From: Diaporthe sp. PMI_573
Taxonomy: Eukaryota > Ascomycota > Sordariomycetes > Diaporthales > Diaporthaceae
DNA length: 64,000 bases
Reading direction: 5' to 3'
Assembly (NCBI GenBank): GCA_021399435.1
Contig: JAJTUP010000068.1
Location: forward strand, 246,189-310,188
Position numbers and translations under genes: made by a program
Shown: piece after piece, positions 21,991-33,073 of the stretch
Layout: each line of letters opens with the position of its first letter
How positions within the stretch are numbered: the stretch's first letter is position 1
The notes under the pieces: model-generated
Database searches by the model: none
Seen by the model: only the letters and a program-made list of their open reading frames with translations
What the model was told of the DNA's origin: nothing

Positions 21991-22161
21991 AGCAGAAAGC
22001 ACAAGGGCCTGGTGATCCTGCAGCAGCACTCGACATTTGTCGTATTATCGTAAAATGGGACTTCCCACCAACAAACACACTTGCCAACACACTTATGCAT
22101 GGAGATTCATCCACACGCAGCGAGCATGTTTTCGCTGGGCTCAAATGACAGCAGTGTCCTT

Positions 22162-22231
22162 ATTGAGGCGTCCTTTGCATTGAGGCGTCCTTTGCATTGA
22201 GACGTCCTTTGCATTGAGGTGTCCTTTGCAT
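22162..22231. repeat. Tandem repeat, 17-bp unit ATTGAGGCGTCCTTTGC, 4 copies
   Basis: Four consecutive units with single-base variants. The unit is the reverse complement in sense of the array at 24398 (AAAGGACGCCTCATT), so the two arrays face each other across 2.2 kb like subterminal repeats of one element or of two related ones. Confidence 0.85.
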
Positions 22232-22499
22232 GCCAAGAATGGAGTTGTACCATGATTGGCAAGATGGGGGAGACAGGGGTGTCATTGTCGCGGGATTGCT
22301 GCGGGACCGTTATGTCCAGTACCGATGCGGGTTGGCCCAGCCGCAAGCCCCTCCCAGCGAGCCTGTTGCCCCAAGCACCTAACGCGACAGATCTCGACCA
22401 TTTCAGGAAAGAAGCATGTCTTGGCACTTCCAAGAGCACATGGCTTCGCGTCATGCATGTGGAAGTGTCAAAAGCCGCAATTGCACGGAACCAGCACCT

Positions 22500-22578
22500 T
22501 CGTGCTCGATAAGTACTGTATCGAGCGTTGGAAAACGACGGCAATTTACTCACAAGCGGAGGGCGTGGCGAAATATTC
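22500..22578. repeat. Inverted repeat partner of 20495-20582
   Basis: See the partner entry; this copy has GAGCGTTGGAAAACGACGG and GCGGAGGGCGTGGCGAAAT. Confidence 0.8.
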
Positions 22579-23689
22579 TCCTGCCTTCGAGCTTCTCTGG
22601 CGGTTGAGTAATTCCTCGACGTCTCCCGTGTTGCTATCAACACACAAAGAAAATGTCCTATGGGTCATACAGCTCCATGTCGCCTGTGGAAAGCCACAGC
22701 AATGAATATAAAAAATGTTACTCGAATGAGTCCTGTGCATTCCCAAACTGGCCACGACGGAGATCTCTATCCAGCGAGAGCAACAACCAGACCCCAGTTA
22801 CGTCACGTCTCCCAGATGATGAACTCCTTTCCCTCTTAGAGCCTATCTTTGCCTATAAGGATGCACACCTGGTCTCCAGTTACGAACCTCCCACAACGCC
22901 GCGTTGTCTCGCACCAGTTCGCCACATGTGCCGCGACGATATCAAAGAGTTAAGGCGGAACCAGGCCCTCCGCTAGCAGGAGCTCATGCGGCCTCTCGGG
23001 AAAAACAGACCGCGAGGGTCCGAAAACAACAGGCCGTGATTTTCGAGAAAAGCAAGGGCCCGGTCATGACTCCCATCGCCGAGGCAGTGGGAGATGAGCG
23101 GAGTTAGGAACACAGACAATTGGCCGAAAGCCACAAGCGCTCCACGAGTGGAAGAACTCTCCACCGCCACCCGAGGAGCGCGGCCCAGGGCCCTCCGAGC
23201 CTCCCGAGCCTGATACCGGAGCAGAAGGAACTTGAAGAGCAGCACAAGCAATGGGCCTATGAATCATCGCTCTCAGCCGTCATTTCGAGCCGCGAAACCT
23301 CAGTATGGAAGTGGATAAACCGGACTGTTGACAATTCTCTGCTCTCTTCCGCGCAAACCCGGGTTCTACAAAGGGATAACACCCTCGCTCCGAGAGAAGC
23401 CACACCACACTCGATTTTATGTGGAAATGCTATTCGAATAAGATATACACACTCTACTTGCCGTAGAAGGTAGGGTGGGCTGGCGGATAATGGGTGGGCA
23501 GTGGCGTGACCTACAACGCTTGATGATATCTTAAGTGCAGCATTGTTTTCGGATGAATAGAGTTGCAGGTAGGATGATGTGGAGATCGGGTCGTTCATCG
23601 AGACCGGTACGCAGTACGCGTTCGGGAGTTTGGGAGTTTCAAAATGTAAAATGTAAGAGGGGAAATGTTGTCGATACCATTCCTGATGG

Positions 23690-24000
23690 GGGATTCCAAA
23701 GCGCATCATCTCCGACCGAGACCGCAAATTCCTCTCCGACTTTTGGCAGGAGCTCTGGAGAAACCTGGACTCGAAACTCCTCTTCTCCACCGCCTGGCAC
23801 CCGCAAACCGACGGCCAGTCTGAGGTCAAGAATAGGACCATTGAAATGGCAATCCGGATGGGAGCCACCTCTAACCCGGACCGTGAGTAGACAGATCTAA
23901 TACCAGCCTTGCAGTTCAACCTCAACAACGCATACAACCGACCCACAAAGTGCTCAGCCAACCAGATGCTGTATGGTTTCAATCAAACATGTGTTTACCA
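23690..24000 (+). pseudogene. Ty3/gypsy integrase remnant
   Basis: With one frameshift, the plus strand reads IISDRDRKFLSDFW, then LLFSTAWHPQTDGQSE and NRTIEMAIR. These are the late integrase-core motifs of gypsy-type retrotransposons, including the Asp of SDRD and the Glu of GQSE. It continues as FNLNNAYNRPTKCSANQMLYG, the usual sequence after the core. An in-frame TAG and the missing N-terminal parts (protease, reverse transcriptase, RNase H not found within 20-24 kb) make it a relic. The surrounding repeats at 19.8-22.6 kb are probably from the same family. Confidence 0.85.
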
Positions 24001-24397
24001 CCATTGCTACTGAAGAGGCCGTTTTTTGATCGGAAATCGGGTACTGAGGAGTTAATAAGTCAGTGATACAGTTGAAATCAACGGGCAACGTGTTGCAGAC
24101 GTCCCGGCAGCGCAGGCCTATCCTCAAAATACACTTCATGGACTAGCAAGTTTCCAGTTACTATTAGCCATACGGACTCGCGGATAACGACAACGAATAC
24201 CACAAGCCGAGAAAGCAATAAAAATATCTTAATTCTAATTCGCAAGGAGCGACAACGAGTAAGGTCCCGCTGGACCCATCAATATCACTCGCTTTCGGAG
24301 TCCCTAACTTCCTCTTGGATGCACCTCAATGCGAAAGGTGCCTATGCCGGATATGGCTAGCGCGCCAAGGCTCGGCTCTCAGACTGATATAGCGTTA

Positions 24398-24486
24398 CAA
24401 AGGACGCCTCATTCCCAAAGGACACCTCATTCCCAAAGGACACCTCATTCCCAAAGGACACCTCATTCCCAAAGGACACCTCATTA
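24398..24486. repeat. Tandem repeat, 18-bp unit AAAGGACACCTCATTCCC, about 5 copies
   Basis: Five units in a row, the first with GACGCC instead of GACACC. The array ends 40 bp before the start codon of a pogo-like transposase fragment, the position expected for the subterminal repeats of that element. Confidence 0.9.
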
Positions 24487-24524
24487 TGTCAACGCAAACG
24501 CCTCAACGCAAATAATACCTCAAA

Positions 24525-24926
24525 ATGCCTTCTAACTCAGCCTCGCAATATAGTCAGGCAGAATCTAAAATCGCCGAGGCTCTTAGTTCAGTTAGCAAGC
24601 ATCCTAAACCGAATCTTGCTGAATTAGCGCGCCAATTCGGCGTCCCCTACGATCGCCTTCGATGGCGTCATCTCGGCAAACCTTCGCGTAGCACTCGCAA
24701 CCCAGCTGGTAAAAAGCTCACCGAACTGCAAGAGAGTGAGATACTCAATCAGATCTCTCAAGAACAGATCTCTCAACTTGACCACCATAGCATCAAACGA
24801 ATCGCAAATCAAATCCTCGAACGCGACCACATTGGCGATTGCCCTTCACCGACTGTCGGATACAAATGGTGCCAGCGCTTTATCAAACGATATAGCCAGC
24901 AGTTGAAAGGTGAAGTCGACTTTTAA
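24525..24926 (+). pseudogene. Pogo/Tc5-type transposase, DNA-binding N-terminus only
   Basis: 133 codons from ATG 24525. Residues 10-55 look like a psq-type helix-turn-helix (IAEALSSV...NLAELARQFGVPYDRLRWR). Residues 65-130 look like a CENP-B/Tc5 helix-turn-helix (LTELQESEILNQI...RIANQILER...GYKWCQRFIKRY). The frame stops at 24924-24926 before any DDE catalytic domain, and I find none downstream. Confidence 0.7.
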
Positions 24927-25388
24927 TTGTTCATAAAAGAGCTGGCTACTAAATCCCGTCAAATCAGCTTCCGCTGGCGACTCCAGTTCAGCCCAACCTG
25001 CCGACCTTGCCTTATCTTCCACGGTCCAGAGCCTCAGCATTGTTTCAACCTCAAAGAGAACACAGAAAGCGGGTATGACGAACGCACTTCAATTGACAAC
25101 ATCAACACTGTCAAGCAAACAAGTACAGTTGGGGCAAACGCAAGACATCTCAGGTGGTACAGAAGTGTTTACAACGCAGCCAATTTGTCCTGCCGATTTT
25201 TGCGATGCAATAGGAAGCCATAGTCAAATCGGCTATCACATAAGCGGACATCCAACCGTTCCGTCACAAACTCTTGCACAAGCTTCAACAAACCTGGGTC
25301 AGTTCTCTTCTTCATAGGCCTTCAAAGGAAGCTGAATTAACGAGGCTGGACTGTATCAGCGGAACACTCCTTCGTCGACGAGACACAC
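24927..25388. other. No gene firmly supported
   Basis: An 80-codon frame at 25075-25317 (MTNALQLTTS..., Gln/Thr-rich) is open but has no recognisable family. It could be an upstream exon of the next gene. Nothing else is seen. Confidence 0.3.
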
Positions 25389-26600
25389 ATGCTCTTGCAG
25401 CGACCGAGGACTCTCAGCAGTGAAGACTCTATCATCAGGCCGAGCACCCATACTTCCGTAGTCAACCCACGATGCGCTAGGACAGCCCCATTCGCCGACA
25501 ACGAATTCGTTTTCCAGCTCAATCGTAATGACGTCCGAGGATTCTTCTCCGACCCGCATTCACCGTCTCCACCTCAGGCTCTGTTGGTTTCTGAGAATTT
25601 GTTCCATAATATAAAGGTATATTTCGAAAACTCCTGTCGAAATATGAATTTCGACGACCATGGGAACCTCCTCACTCCAAATGGCGCCAAGTTGGATAAT
25701 GCCTTATGCAACGATTTTGACTCGTACTGCTTTACTGCTACCATGCTCATGGAAAAGGGGCTGCACGTCGAGTTTCGCCGCGCACTTTCCAAAGCCTCTG
25801 CTCTTGTCGAACAAATCCTTCGAGCCGAACATCCTCGAACCCTAGCCTGCTTTCTCGAAGTGTTCATCCACCTCATACAAGCCGGGCTCCCTAAAGTAAC
25901 TTCCTCTCTCTGTGACTACATCAGAAGAATGTCCGCAAAAGTCACCAGGAAGGGGCATCCTTGGGGTCAAATATGTTGGCTTCTCGGTGAACTGGACTCG
26001 GAATCTCTTGACCAGGCCATGGCGCAAATTTGGAAATGCACTACTGATATTTTTGATAGCGAACTCGGAACGTTCAGTCGACTCGCTGTGTCTGTTCGTC
26101 TCGATTACATAAAGCGCGTGGTTACAAATCATCTTGAAGAAGAACGGCTTCTTCGGGATCTCCTTGCTCAATTCGGAGGCATTCCTAGACTCTCGACCCC
26201 GCGGGTGATGCTCAACCTGGCGCATAATTTGAACAGACAGAGACGCCATGACGAAGCGGAGGAGATGGCGCTGGAAGTCCTTTCGCTGCTTCAAGAATAT
26301 GATATATATGCTAGGAGAATTGTCGAGAGGATAGAATCTCTGAAAATCGTTTCTCGCAGTCAATTTAACCAAGGGAAGACTCTGGCAGCAGAGGAGACTA
26401 TGCGAGAGGCGATACGAATGATTGTGGATCAGTGGGGAATACATCATTCTTGGGTCCCTGAATTCATGAATGTTCTGGAGGGTTGGCTTCGAGGTTGGGG
26501 CCGGGAGGAGGACGCCAACGCACTACGGGGAGAAATAAACGAGTTGATAGGGAAGGATGAAATTGACGAGCAGCTTGATGGGGTACAAGGCTTGCTTTGA
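25389..26600 (+). CDS. Uncharacterised protein resembling the C-terminal region of Clr5-domain proteins
   Basis: A clean 403-codon frame from ATG 25389. The motif series VSENLFHNIKVYFENSC, DFDSYCFTATMLMEKG, LVEQILRAEHPRTLACFLEV, GHPWGQICWLLGEL resembles, from memory, the long helical region after the N-terminal Clr5 DNA-binding domain in many fungal proteins. The last 150 residues look like TPR-type helical pairs (ARRIVERIESLKIVSRSQFNQGKTLAAEE). No Clr5 domain is visible upstream, so the protein is either naturally short or has lost its DNA-binding end. The C-terminus is acidic. It runs convergent with the DCR2-like gene 318 bp away. Confidence 0.6.
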   Translation: MLLQRPRTLSSEDSIIRPSTHTSVVNPRCARTAPFADNEFVFQLNRNDVRGFFSDPHSPSPPQALLVSENLFHNIKVYFENSCRNMNFDDHGNLLTPNGAKLDNALCNDFDSYCFTATMLMEKGLHVEFRRALSKASALVEQILRAEHPRTLACFLEVFIHLIQAGLPKVTSSLCDYIRRMSAKVTRKGHPWGQICWLLGELDSESLDQAMAQIWKCTTDIFDSELGTFSRLAVSVRLDYIKRVVTNHLEEERLLRDLLAQFGGIPRLSTPRVMLNLAHNLNRQRRHDEAEEMALEVLSLLQEYDIYARRIVERIESLKIVSRSQFNQGKTLAAEETMREAIRMIVDQWGIHHSWVPEFMNVLEGWLRGWGREEDANALRGEINELIGKDEIDEQLDGVQGLL

Positions 26601-26918
26601 CGATATCGGAAGAAGCCTGAAATATGTACACCTTGCTGGAAGGAATTGATTCAATAATGACTGGTCCTCATGGGTGGTTGCATATTTGTATCTACTTTCT
26701 GTCGTTTCGTTCAGGTAACTGAGAAAGCTGTGCTGAATTATGAACATTGTTCTTTCCTCCGCCTCCTCGAAAATCAAACAAAAGGCTGCCAATCCCATCA
26801 CTGAGATTAAGCAAGGGTAGTCGTTCAATCAACGACTCTCTCAAATATAAAACTCCTATACTATAGCTGCCTGGCAGTCTCCCTATACTTTTTGCTACAT
26901 CACGTAGCGATATCAGCT
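26601..26918. other. Intergenic region between convergent genes
   Basis: Only short frames; presumably the 3' untranslated regions of the two flanking genes. Confidence 0.5.
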
Positions 26919-28869
26919 TCAACTCACTACACAGCTTCTGCCTTCATGTTCTTCTCCAGGGGGATCAACCACCGCTCCACTTTCCACAAGCACCAGCTCA
27001 TCAACTCTGTCCATGGCATATTCGACCCGCTTCCAAGTCTTCAAGCTCCCGGTACTCGTATCGAGTTCCCAAACCCGCGTTCGTCGGTGAAATCGCTTTC
27101 TGCCGTACGAACAATATCCCCCGAACCCACTGCCACCTCCATAGCATAGCCAAGGGCCAGGCTGAGGGGTTTTGTCGCCATCCTGCTGCGTTTGTTGTGG
27201 GAGCAGAGCGCAAAAGTCATTCACGTGATCGTGCCCGCAGCCTAATGCTGATATGCCTCCTTTGACCAAAGCGTCGTAGAAATGTGAATTGAAGCTGGGG
27301 CCCTCAGTCGGTTCCCTCCGGTGGCCGTTGCATATCCTAAGATGGCGGTCTCCGAACTCGGGAAGAGGGATGTGTAGGAAAGCCAGAGACAGATGAAAGT
27401 GGTTATCGTTATCGTCCTTCTCACGCGCGCTTCGTTGCGCTTGGCAAGCGTTCGTGAACCAGTTAATTTGGCTTTGCTTGATAGGGTCATAGTCGGGATT
27501 GTGCATCTTGCTCGGTATTTGACCGTGCGAATCCAGGAAATATAAGGTCGATAACGGGAGCTGTGACGGGGCGGGAGCCAGGACCTGAAGGTAGAAGTTG
27601 CCTATGCCGTCGACCTGCTCTGGGCCTGACTCGCAGAGGCTAAAAGGCAGATTCTGAAGTATTGACATCTGTGCCGTGCCTGTAATCTAGTTAGCAAGAA
27701 TGAACGGCTATCATTCCAAAGACCCAGCTTATTAAGGAATGCATAACTATCTTCAGGAGCAAAGCAGTCCACACCGTTTGCGAGAGTGCGAGTGTGTTGT
27801 CGATCGCTAGCTTTTTGTACTGGCTACCTTATGAAAGAAGTTACTCACGTGATAATGCGTGGATGCCCTCGCTATCATGATTGCCAAAGACGGCTGCGAA
27901 TGGGATTGAACGCTCGATGATAGGAGCAACCACCTTGAAGAGGGCAGATTGGCTGTCGGGGATGTCGTGATGCAACTGATCTCCAGTGAGAATCACAAGG
28001 TCTGGTTTCTCGACATCCAAGATCCTTCCAACGAAGTCAACCGTAAGTGGGTCAGCCTCGCTCTCTGGCAGATTTTTCCCATGGGCATCAATAGCATCTT
28101 TGCATACCCCGACACCAGTGACCATGTGCGTGTCAGAGATCTGGACAATCCTGAACGTGCCATCCTCCCTGACTCTTAAAGCTGCCCGAGCATCTGGTCT
28201 CGGCTTGGCCCTGCCGTGGAGTACGCTAAGTCTTGCAACCGGTACCTTTGGCTGACCGTTAAGTTGGAGCGATGATCGCATGAGAGCCCATCGTGGTCGT
28301 GGGTCAACGGCATCCGTACCAAAAAGAATGTCCACCTCTGTCACAGCCTGGTCAATCATGCCAGAGAACTTGCCTCTTAGCACCCAGATTCCGCCAGGTC
28401 GACTCTCCCATGAATGACCTGAGCTAGGGTTGGGAGGCGGATCGCCGACTCTGATATCCATAACCAGCAGGTCCTCAGCTGCAAGCTCTTCCTCATTCGC
28501 TAGCGCGACATACAGCCATGCACTCTGCTGAGATGTATATAGGTAGAGCTCTTTCTCTATGCGGTGCCATATTCGCCGGTCCAGTTCGCAGGTGGAGGGA
28601 GAAACTGTAGGAGAGAAGATGCATACGGTCAGATCCGTGACAACTGGATGAGGAACAACGGCCGTAGTATGGGAAGTGGACGATGTCGCCGTTTGGAGAC
28701 ACCTTTCCTGAGAGGGACAGGACTCGAGCAGACAAGAGGAGTCGGATGCTGGCATCGACATTGAGGCAGAGAGAGAGTTGAGAAGCGGAACGAGACTAGA
28801 CGAGGCAGTGAAACGGCGAAACGGTGAAGTAATAAAACGGTAAACTCTTCGCCAAAACGGGAGTTGCAA
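26919..28869 (-). CDS. DCR2-type calcineurin-like metallophosphoesterase
   Basis: Two exons, 28869-27849 and 27679-26919, around a 169-bp intron (donor GTGAGT, branch GCTAACT, acceptor TACAG, phase 1). The product is about 593 aa. Residues 1-30 are basic-hydrophobic and may be a membrane anchor or targeting signal. The metal-binding series is complete and in order: FRIVQISDTHM (D-x-H), DLVILTGDQLHHD, FAAVFGNHDSEG, SLAFLHIPLPEF and LGCGHDHVNDF (GHxH). This matches the yeast Dcr2/Sia1 group, protein phosphatases reported in cell-cycle and unfolded-protein-response control. Frames are undamaged and it looks like an ordinary host gene, among the few intact ones here. Confidence 0.88.
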
Positions 28870-29528
28870 AGACGGGGTCAGGGCGAATGTTGGAATGAGA
28901 TGGTGGAGGCTGTAGGGTCGAGAAATCTAAACGCCGTTGAGGAAGCAAAGCTACGTACGTAATGAAACGGGTGCTCGGGGAAACCAAAATCCCGGGAGAA
29001 ACCTGCAACTCCCTGCCACCTCAAAAGGCCGCCCGCTTTGCGACCTGGTGACGCTCTCCCGGATTGCTTCTGCTCGCGATGACTACGACCTATTCAGAAT
29101 ACTCTGTTGACGCAGAGATTGCCAACTTATTTTCAAAGACGTCAGCCACTCGCTTGGCATGCGATGCTCGAGCACACTGTGAGCGTTATGTCAGAAGAGA
29201 CAAGCATTCACAAGTACACCAAAAAGATGGATAGGAACGCCACCGACAGAAGATCAGCAAACTTTGTACAAAGATCGTTTCTCACCAGCTTTCCCTTTTG
29301 GTACCTACGCTCTTTTTTAACGTTGATGAGGGACTTTTCAGTACAAAGATGTACTTTATTAGCATAATTGCAGGGTGTCATTCTAAGTACTCTCTAGTAT
29401 ATATGAGTACAGCCACTACGCTAGAAAACTTACCCCGCATCGACAGTGCGAGTCACCGTCGTCGGTACCGGTGCCTAGCGAAACCGCTACAGACACACTG
29501 GAATTCTCTGTGCAGGGACTCTGCATAT
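28870..29528. other. Upstream region and unassigned sequence
   Basis: Presumed promoter of the phosphatase gene followed by sequence with only short frames. No repeat or family match recognised. Confidence 0.4.
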
Positions 29529-29966
29529 TCAAACGTGATTATAGGCAGAGTCGAAGATTTCTGACGAAGCTCCCTCGAGGAAGGCCTTGGCAGAGAGGTT
29601 GAGTACGTGGCCAAAGCAGCGGATTCGAACCTGCCTTTCAAGTTTGACTCTTTGGTACTCAGTTAAGTGAGGCTTCAACGCTTTAAGAATGGCCCTGACT
29701 GCCGTATCGCAAGAATCTGCGTTATCAGCAGTAAAGAAGCCGAGTTTCTTGCTAATATCGAAGTCCCTAAACAACTGGACCATGATCCGAGCCTGGTTCT
29801 CGCCTCCGTGGCTGCCTTCAACCCGTTCAAGGGACAATAGACGTATCTGGAGCTTCCCAGAAGTGTCAACAAAGTGGGCGATAATGGAAAGCAATGCAAT
29901 ATTGTTTGGAGAAGTCCAGAGCTCGAAGCGAACCAGCCGTCCTACTACCGCAAAGGCGACACCCGC
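29529..29966 (-). pseudogene. hAT transposase fragment (central part)
   Basis: Minus-strand frame reading FELWTSPNNIALLSIIAHF, then LGFFTADNADSCDTAVRAIL and VRIRCFGHVLNLSAKAFL. These are the central RNase-H-like blocks of a hAT transposase from a different family than the 34/49-kb pair. Ends are cut on both sides. No termini are visible. Confidence 0.85.
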
Positions 29967-30631
29967 CGGAGACGGCTGAAACGTTACCCCACCCCACGGC
30001 CTGCTGCCTGCAAAGAGTTTCGCGGCGCCAAGCCCCTCCCCTCACCTCAAAAAAGCATTCACGGCTTTTCACGCACGAAGCCAACGACATTGCGGCTCTC
30101 TGCGGCCCTTCGTGTGGGCCAGCCTGAAGTCTGGTACAGATTCATCCATTCGTCACACCTGCACGTTCCTTGTCATAGGGTGGATTCGCCAAGTCGCGGA
30201 GGACTCGTTGCTCTGATCAAAAACCCGCAAGCTCTCGCTGCTGGACGCCGTTGCAAGCGAGGGCAGCTTTCACCGAGCCATAGCGAGCAGTCTCCGGTGA
30301 GTGGAGATCTCACGCCAAAGACGACGCCCTTGCAGTCCAATATCGGCAACCCGACGCAGCATCCGAGATCTGTACCGGCGAAGAGAGCACGGCCAACGTG
30401 GACAGACCTACAACGACCTGGAGCTGGGGACGAATCCAGGTATGACAACGTTCCCTGATGCCAGTCAACGACTAACGGAGAAGCTCTGCAGATTACAGAA
30501 GCTAGAGCCGACCCCCACTCCCGAACTCACTTTCTCGGCCAGCGTCAAGTTCGTCCATCCTCGGTTTCAGACTTTCAACGGTAGAGCAGTAACAAAGAAC
30601 CGGTGGACAGTCCGTCGCGGATTATCCCTAG
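29967..30631. other. No gene firmly supported
   Basis: A 194-codon plus-strand frame (29874-30458) is mostly Arg/Pro/Ser-rich without family resemblance and overlaps the hAT fragment in antisense. I do not accept it as a gene. Confidence 0.35.
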
Positions 30632-31328
30632 ATGGGTGAGGTACACATTTTTCTGGGCTCTGTGCCTGACGGCTCCAATTTATATCCCTGGTTCCTCCAA
30701 GCCAGAAGCAACGAACGCTCGGTCCTGAAGCTTTTCGATCCGTCGACGGGTTTGAACCTGCATGCGAGGGATGAATACCGCATCAACAACACCCCGCCGT
30801 TGCAGCCGCTGTCTCCCGATCGTGTCTTGGAAAATAGGCATATTACGTCCTCGGGAGCCGGAAGCAGACTTCTGACCACTCCGGTTGAGATCTTGGCAAA
30901 CATCTTGAAATACATCGCCGAAGATAAGAAAGCCCTGGCGTCTCTAGCCTTCGTGAATAGCGACTGCCGGCAGTTGGCTCGTTCGTACCAATTCAACACC
31001 GTTTGCCTCGACTACAGTCCCAACACCTTGGAGCTCCTGATACGCCTTGTCAAAGAAGGGCAGGAACGAGACATCAACCATGGCGCAACGCCAGCCCTTT
31101 CCATTGGTGCCTGCATTCGGCGAGTCCGGGTAAAGACCGATACACATTGGATCCAGGAAGTCTCTGATCTATGGGTTAGTCGTCAGGACTTCAAAGATTA
31201 CCCAGCCGTGGAGAAGGACAAGAGACTAGAAGACGCAAACCAGGCCTACTTCGACGTCTATATCCCCGACATTGGATTCGTCTTGCGCAAGAGCCTACCC
31301 AATTTGGAATATCTGGCCTGGGAGGAGT
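30632..31328 (+). pseudogene. F-box protein, 3'-truncated
   Basis: The frame starts MGEVHIFLG at 30632. Around residues 78-125 it has an F-box, RLLTTPVEILANILKYIAEDKKALASLAFVNSDCRQLAR. The typical post-F-box region of fungal F-box proteins follows, to [13 protein letters not shown]. At about 31328 the frame runs into antisense N-myristoyltransferase sequence and ends at 31363. The leucine-rich C-terminal half expected after the F-box is missing. The protein would bind SKP1 in an SCF ubiquitin ligase. Confidence 0.75.
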
Positions 31329-31334
31329 TGTCGA

Positions 31335-32355
31335 TACCGCCGGTAATGGGTTTCGCGCGGTAGTTGAACAGATAGTAATGAAGTTGCCCATCGCCTGGGC
31401 CAAACTTCTGCTGTTCGAGGAATAATGTGTTGTCCATGAGCGACAGCGCGTTGAAGACGTCGAATTTCGCCCTCTTGGCAAGGATCAATACGTCATGGAT
31501 AAGCTCGTTCAGGCGCTCTTTCGTGGCGGCTTTGTTGAAGGGCGCGGTAAGGCCAACCTCAGTGCCGTAGTAGAAGAGGTAAGCGACTCGGACAACCTTG
31601 TGTCGGGGGTTGTTGATAACTGTGGACTCTAGGTTGTAGAAAGAGAAGAAGTCCGTAATCTTGTGGTCCTCATCCTGCAAAAGCCAGTCAGCGAAGGAAT
31701 AGGGAGTGATTTATTTTATGAGCCGGTGAGTGGGCGTCGAAGTGTGTGCCTGTGGGTATAGCTTACCTCGACCACATATGACCATACGACCTGCTCGTCG
31801 CCCTCGCCTCTTGGCTGCAGAAGCCAGTGCGCCACCTCGCCCTCATCCCATTCAGGGGCCATATCGAACCGATCAACATAGTTCTTCATTAACTTGTGCA
31901 CCGCCGGGACATCATTTCCCGTCATCTCCCTCAAGCCTTTGATGGCTGTCTTCTCTGGCAGCGCGTACTTGCGGATCTGCCACTCGGGCTTGCTGTTTGG
32001 TGGGAGTGGGCTGAAACCAATGTCATATAGCTTCTTCCAGTCCAGCGCCCGGTGGTAGTACCGGCAGGTACTGACGGGCTTGGGAAGCACGATGCCAGCG
32101 GTGTAAACGCCCTGCCATATCTCCTGCAGGTTAGAGCGACGCGTGACCTCTTTGATGAGGATTGGAGTAAGGCGCTTGTTGCGCAGCTTCTTGTGCACGC
32201 AGAGGAAGTTGACCTCCGAGGTGCGGACGATGTTCTTTCGCACGCGCAAATTGACGGGCACGGCGGATATGAAGGCAACAAGGGGCTTCTTGGTGGACAG
32301 GCGGCAGTCAGTGCCACCCGGAGGAATGTATGAGATTTCTGTGCTGTCAACAGAC
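31335..32355 (-). pseudogene. Glycylpeptide N-myristoyltransferase fragment, both ends missing
   Basis: The minus strand carries [39 protein letters not shown] (the myristoyl-CoA binding loop), [39 protein letters not shown] and [17 protein letters not shown]. An intron at 31766-31675 (GTAAGC...TGCAG) is retained and joins in frame. The N-terminal about 40% and the last few residues including the C-terminal carboxylate are missing. The right cut at about 32355 meets ankyrin sequence, the left cut at about 31335 meets the F-box gene. NMT is normally an essential single-copy gene, so this is a partial duplicate. Confidence 0.88.
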
Positions 32356-32361
32356 CGAGGT

Positions 32362-32447
32362 CTTAATGATAGTCAAGACGCTCCTTGAGAAGGGCGCTGA
32401 TGTGAACGCCCAGGGAGGAGGGTATGGCAGTGCTATTGGAGCTACCC
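32362..32447 (+). pseudogene. Single ankyrin-repeat fragment
   Basis: Reads [25 protein letters not shown], nearly the same DNA as part of the NLR relic at 38560-38640 on the other strand. It ends abruptly at GGAGCT followed by unrelated sequence. It is a piece of a related NLR, fused to the cut end of the NMT fragment. Confidence 0.85.
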
Positions 32448-33073
32448 GGATAACTTTTGCAACTTTAGAGATATCGCGGCTTATCTAACACAAAGTACCT
32501 GTCAATTTGTAGATCAAGAACATCAGAAGTACTGTGCGAAACAGTTGGCCACAACAGAATTCAGTGCGCCAATTGCTTTGTGCAGCAAAAGAGTCAAGAC
32601 GGGTCTTAAATAAAGAATACTGGAACCTGGAACTGGGAACTCTGCGTGTGAATCGGCTTTCTTTGAACACAAATTAAGGATTTAGACTGGGTCTTCAATT
32701 TACATACCTCAGCAGAATTTTATAGAAAGAAGGTTCCTGCAATCAATCTTTGTACATTTCGGTAAGTATAAAAGCTTGAACGGTCGCGCTTTGAATTTTC
32801 TGTCCCGGCTATGTACAACATCTAACTATCATAATGGCACCTGCTGAGAACCAACAATTGCATTGTCGTGCCTCAAACACACAACCAACTTCATTATCCT
32901 CACTTCTATTGAGTGTCTCGTCTCGTCCATTTCTTTTTCCCTCGTCTGTTCCCGTCTATCTCCGTCGGTCTCTGCCATGTCCTTTTCTCTCCCAACCATG
33001 ATTTCCAAGCATTTCTGAGCCTCTGACAACACAATTTACGCAACCTGCTTTTACTCTTCACCCATCAAAAACC
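32448..33073. other. Intergenic, probable promoter of the 33074 gene
   Basis: No coding signal. The last 150 bases are C/T-rich on the plus strand (CTCACTTCTATTG, TTTTTCCCTCG), typical of fungal core promoters just before a start codon. Confidence 0.5.

Noticed and set aside
29874..30458. A 194-codon plus-strand frame
   Set aside because: It begins antisense inside a hAT fragment and the rest is Arg/Pro-rich without any family signature.
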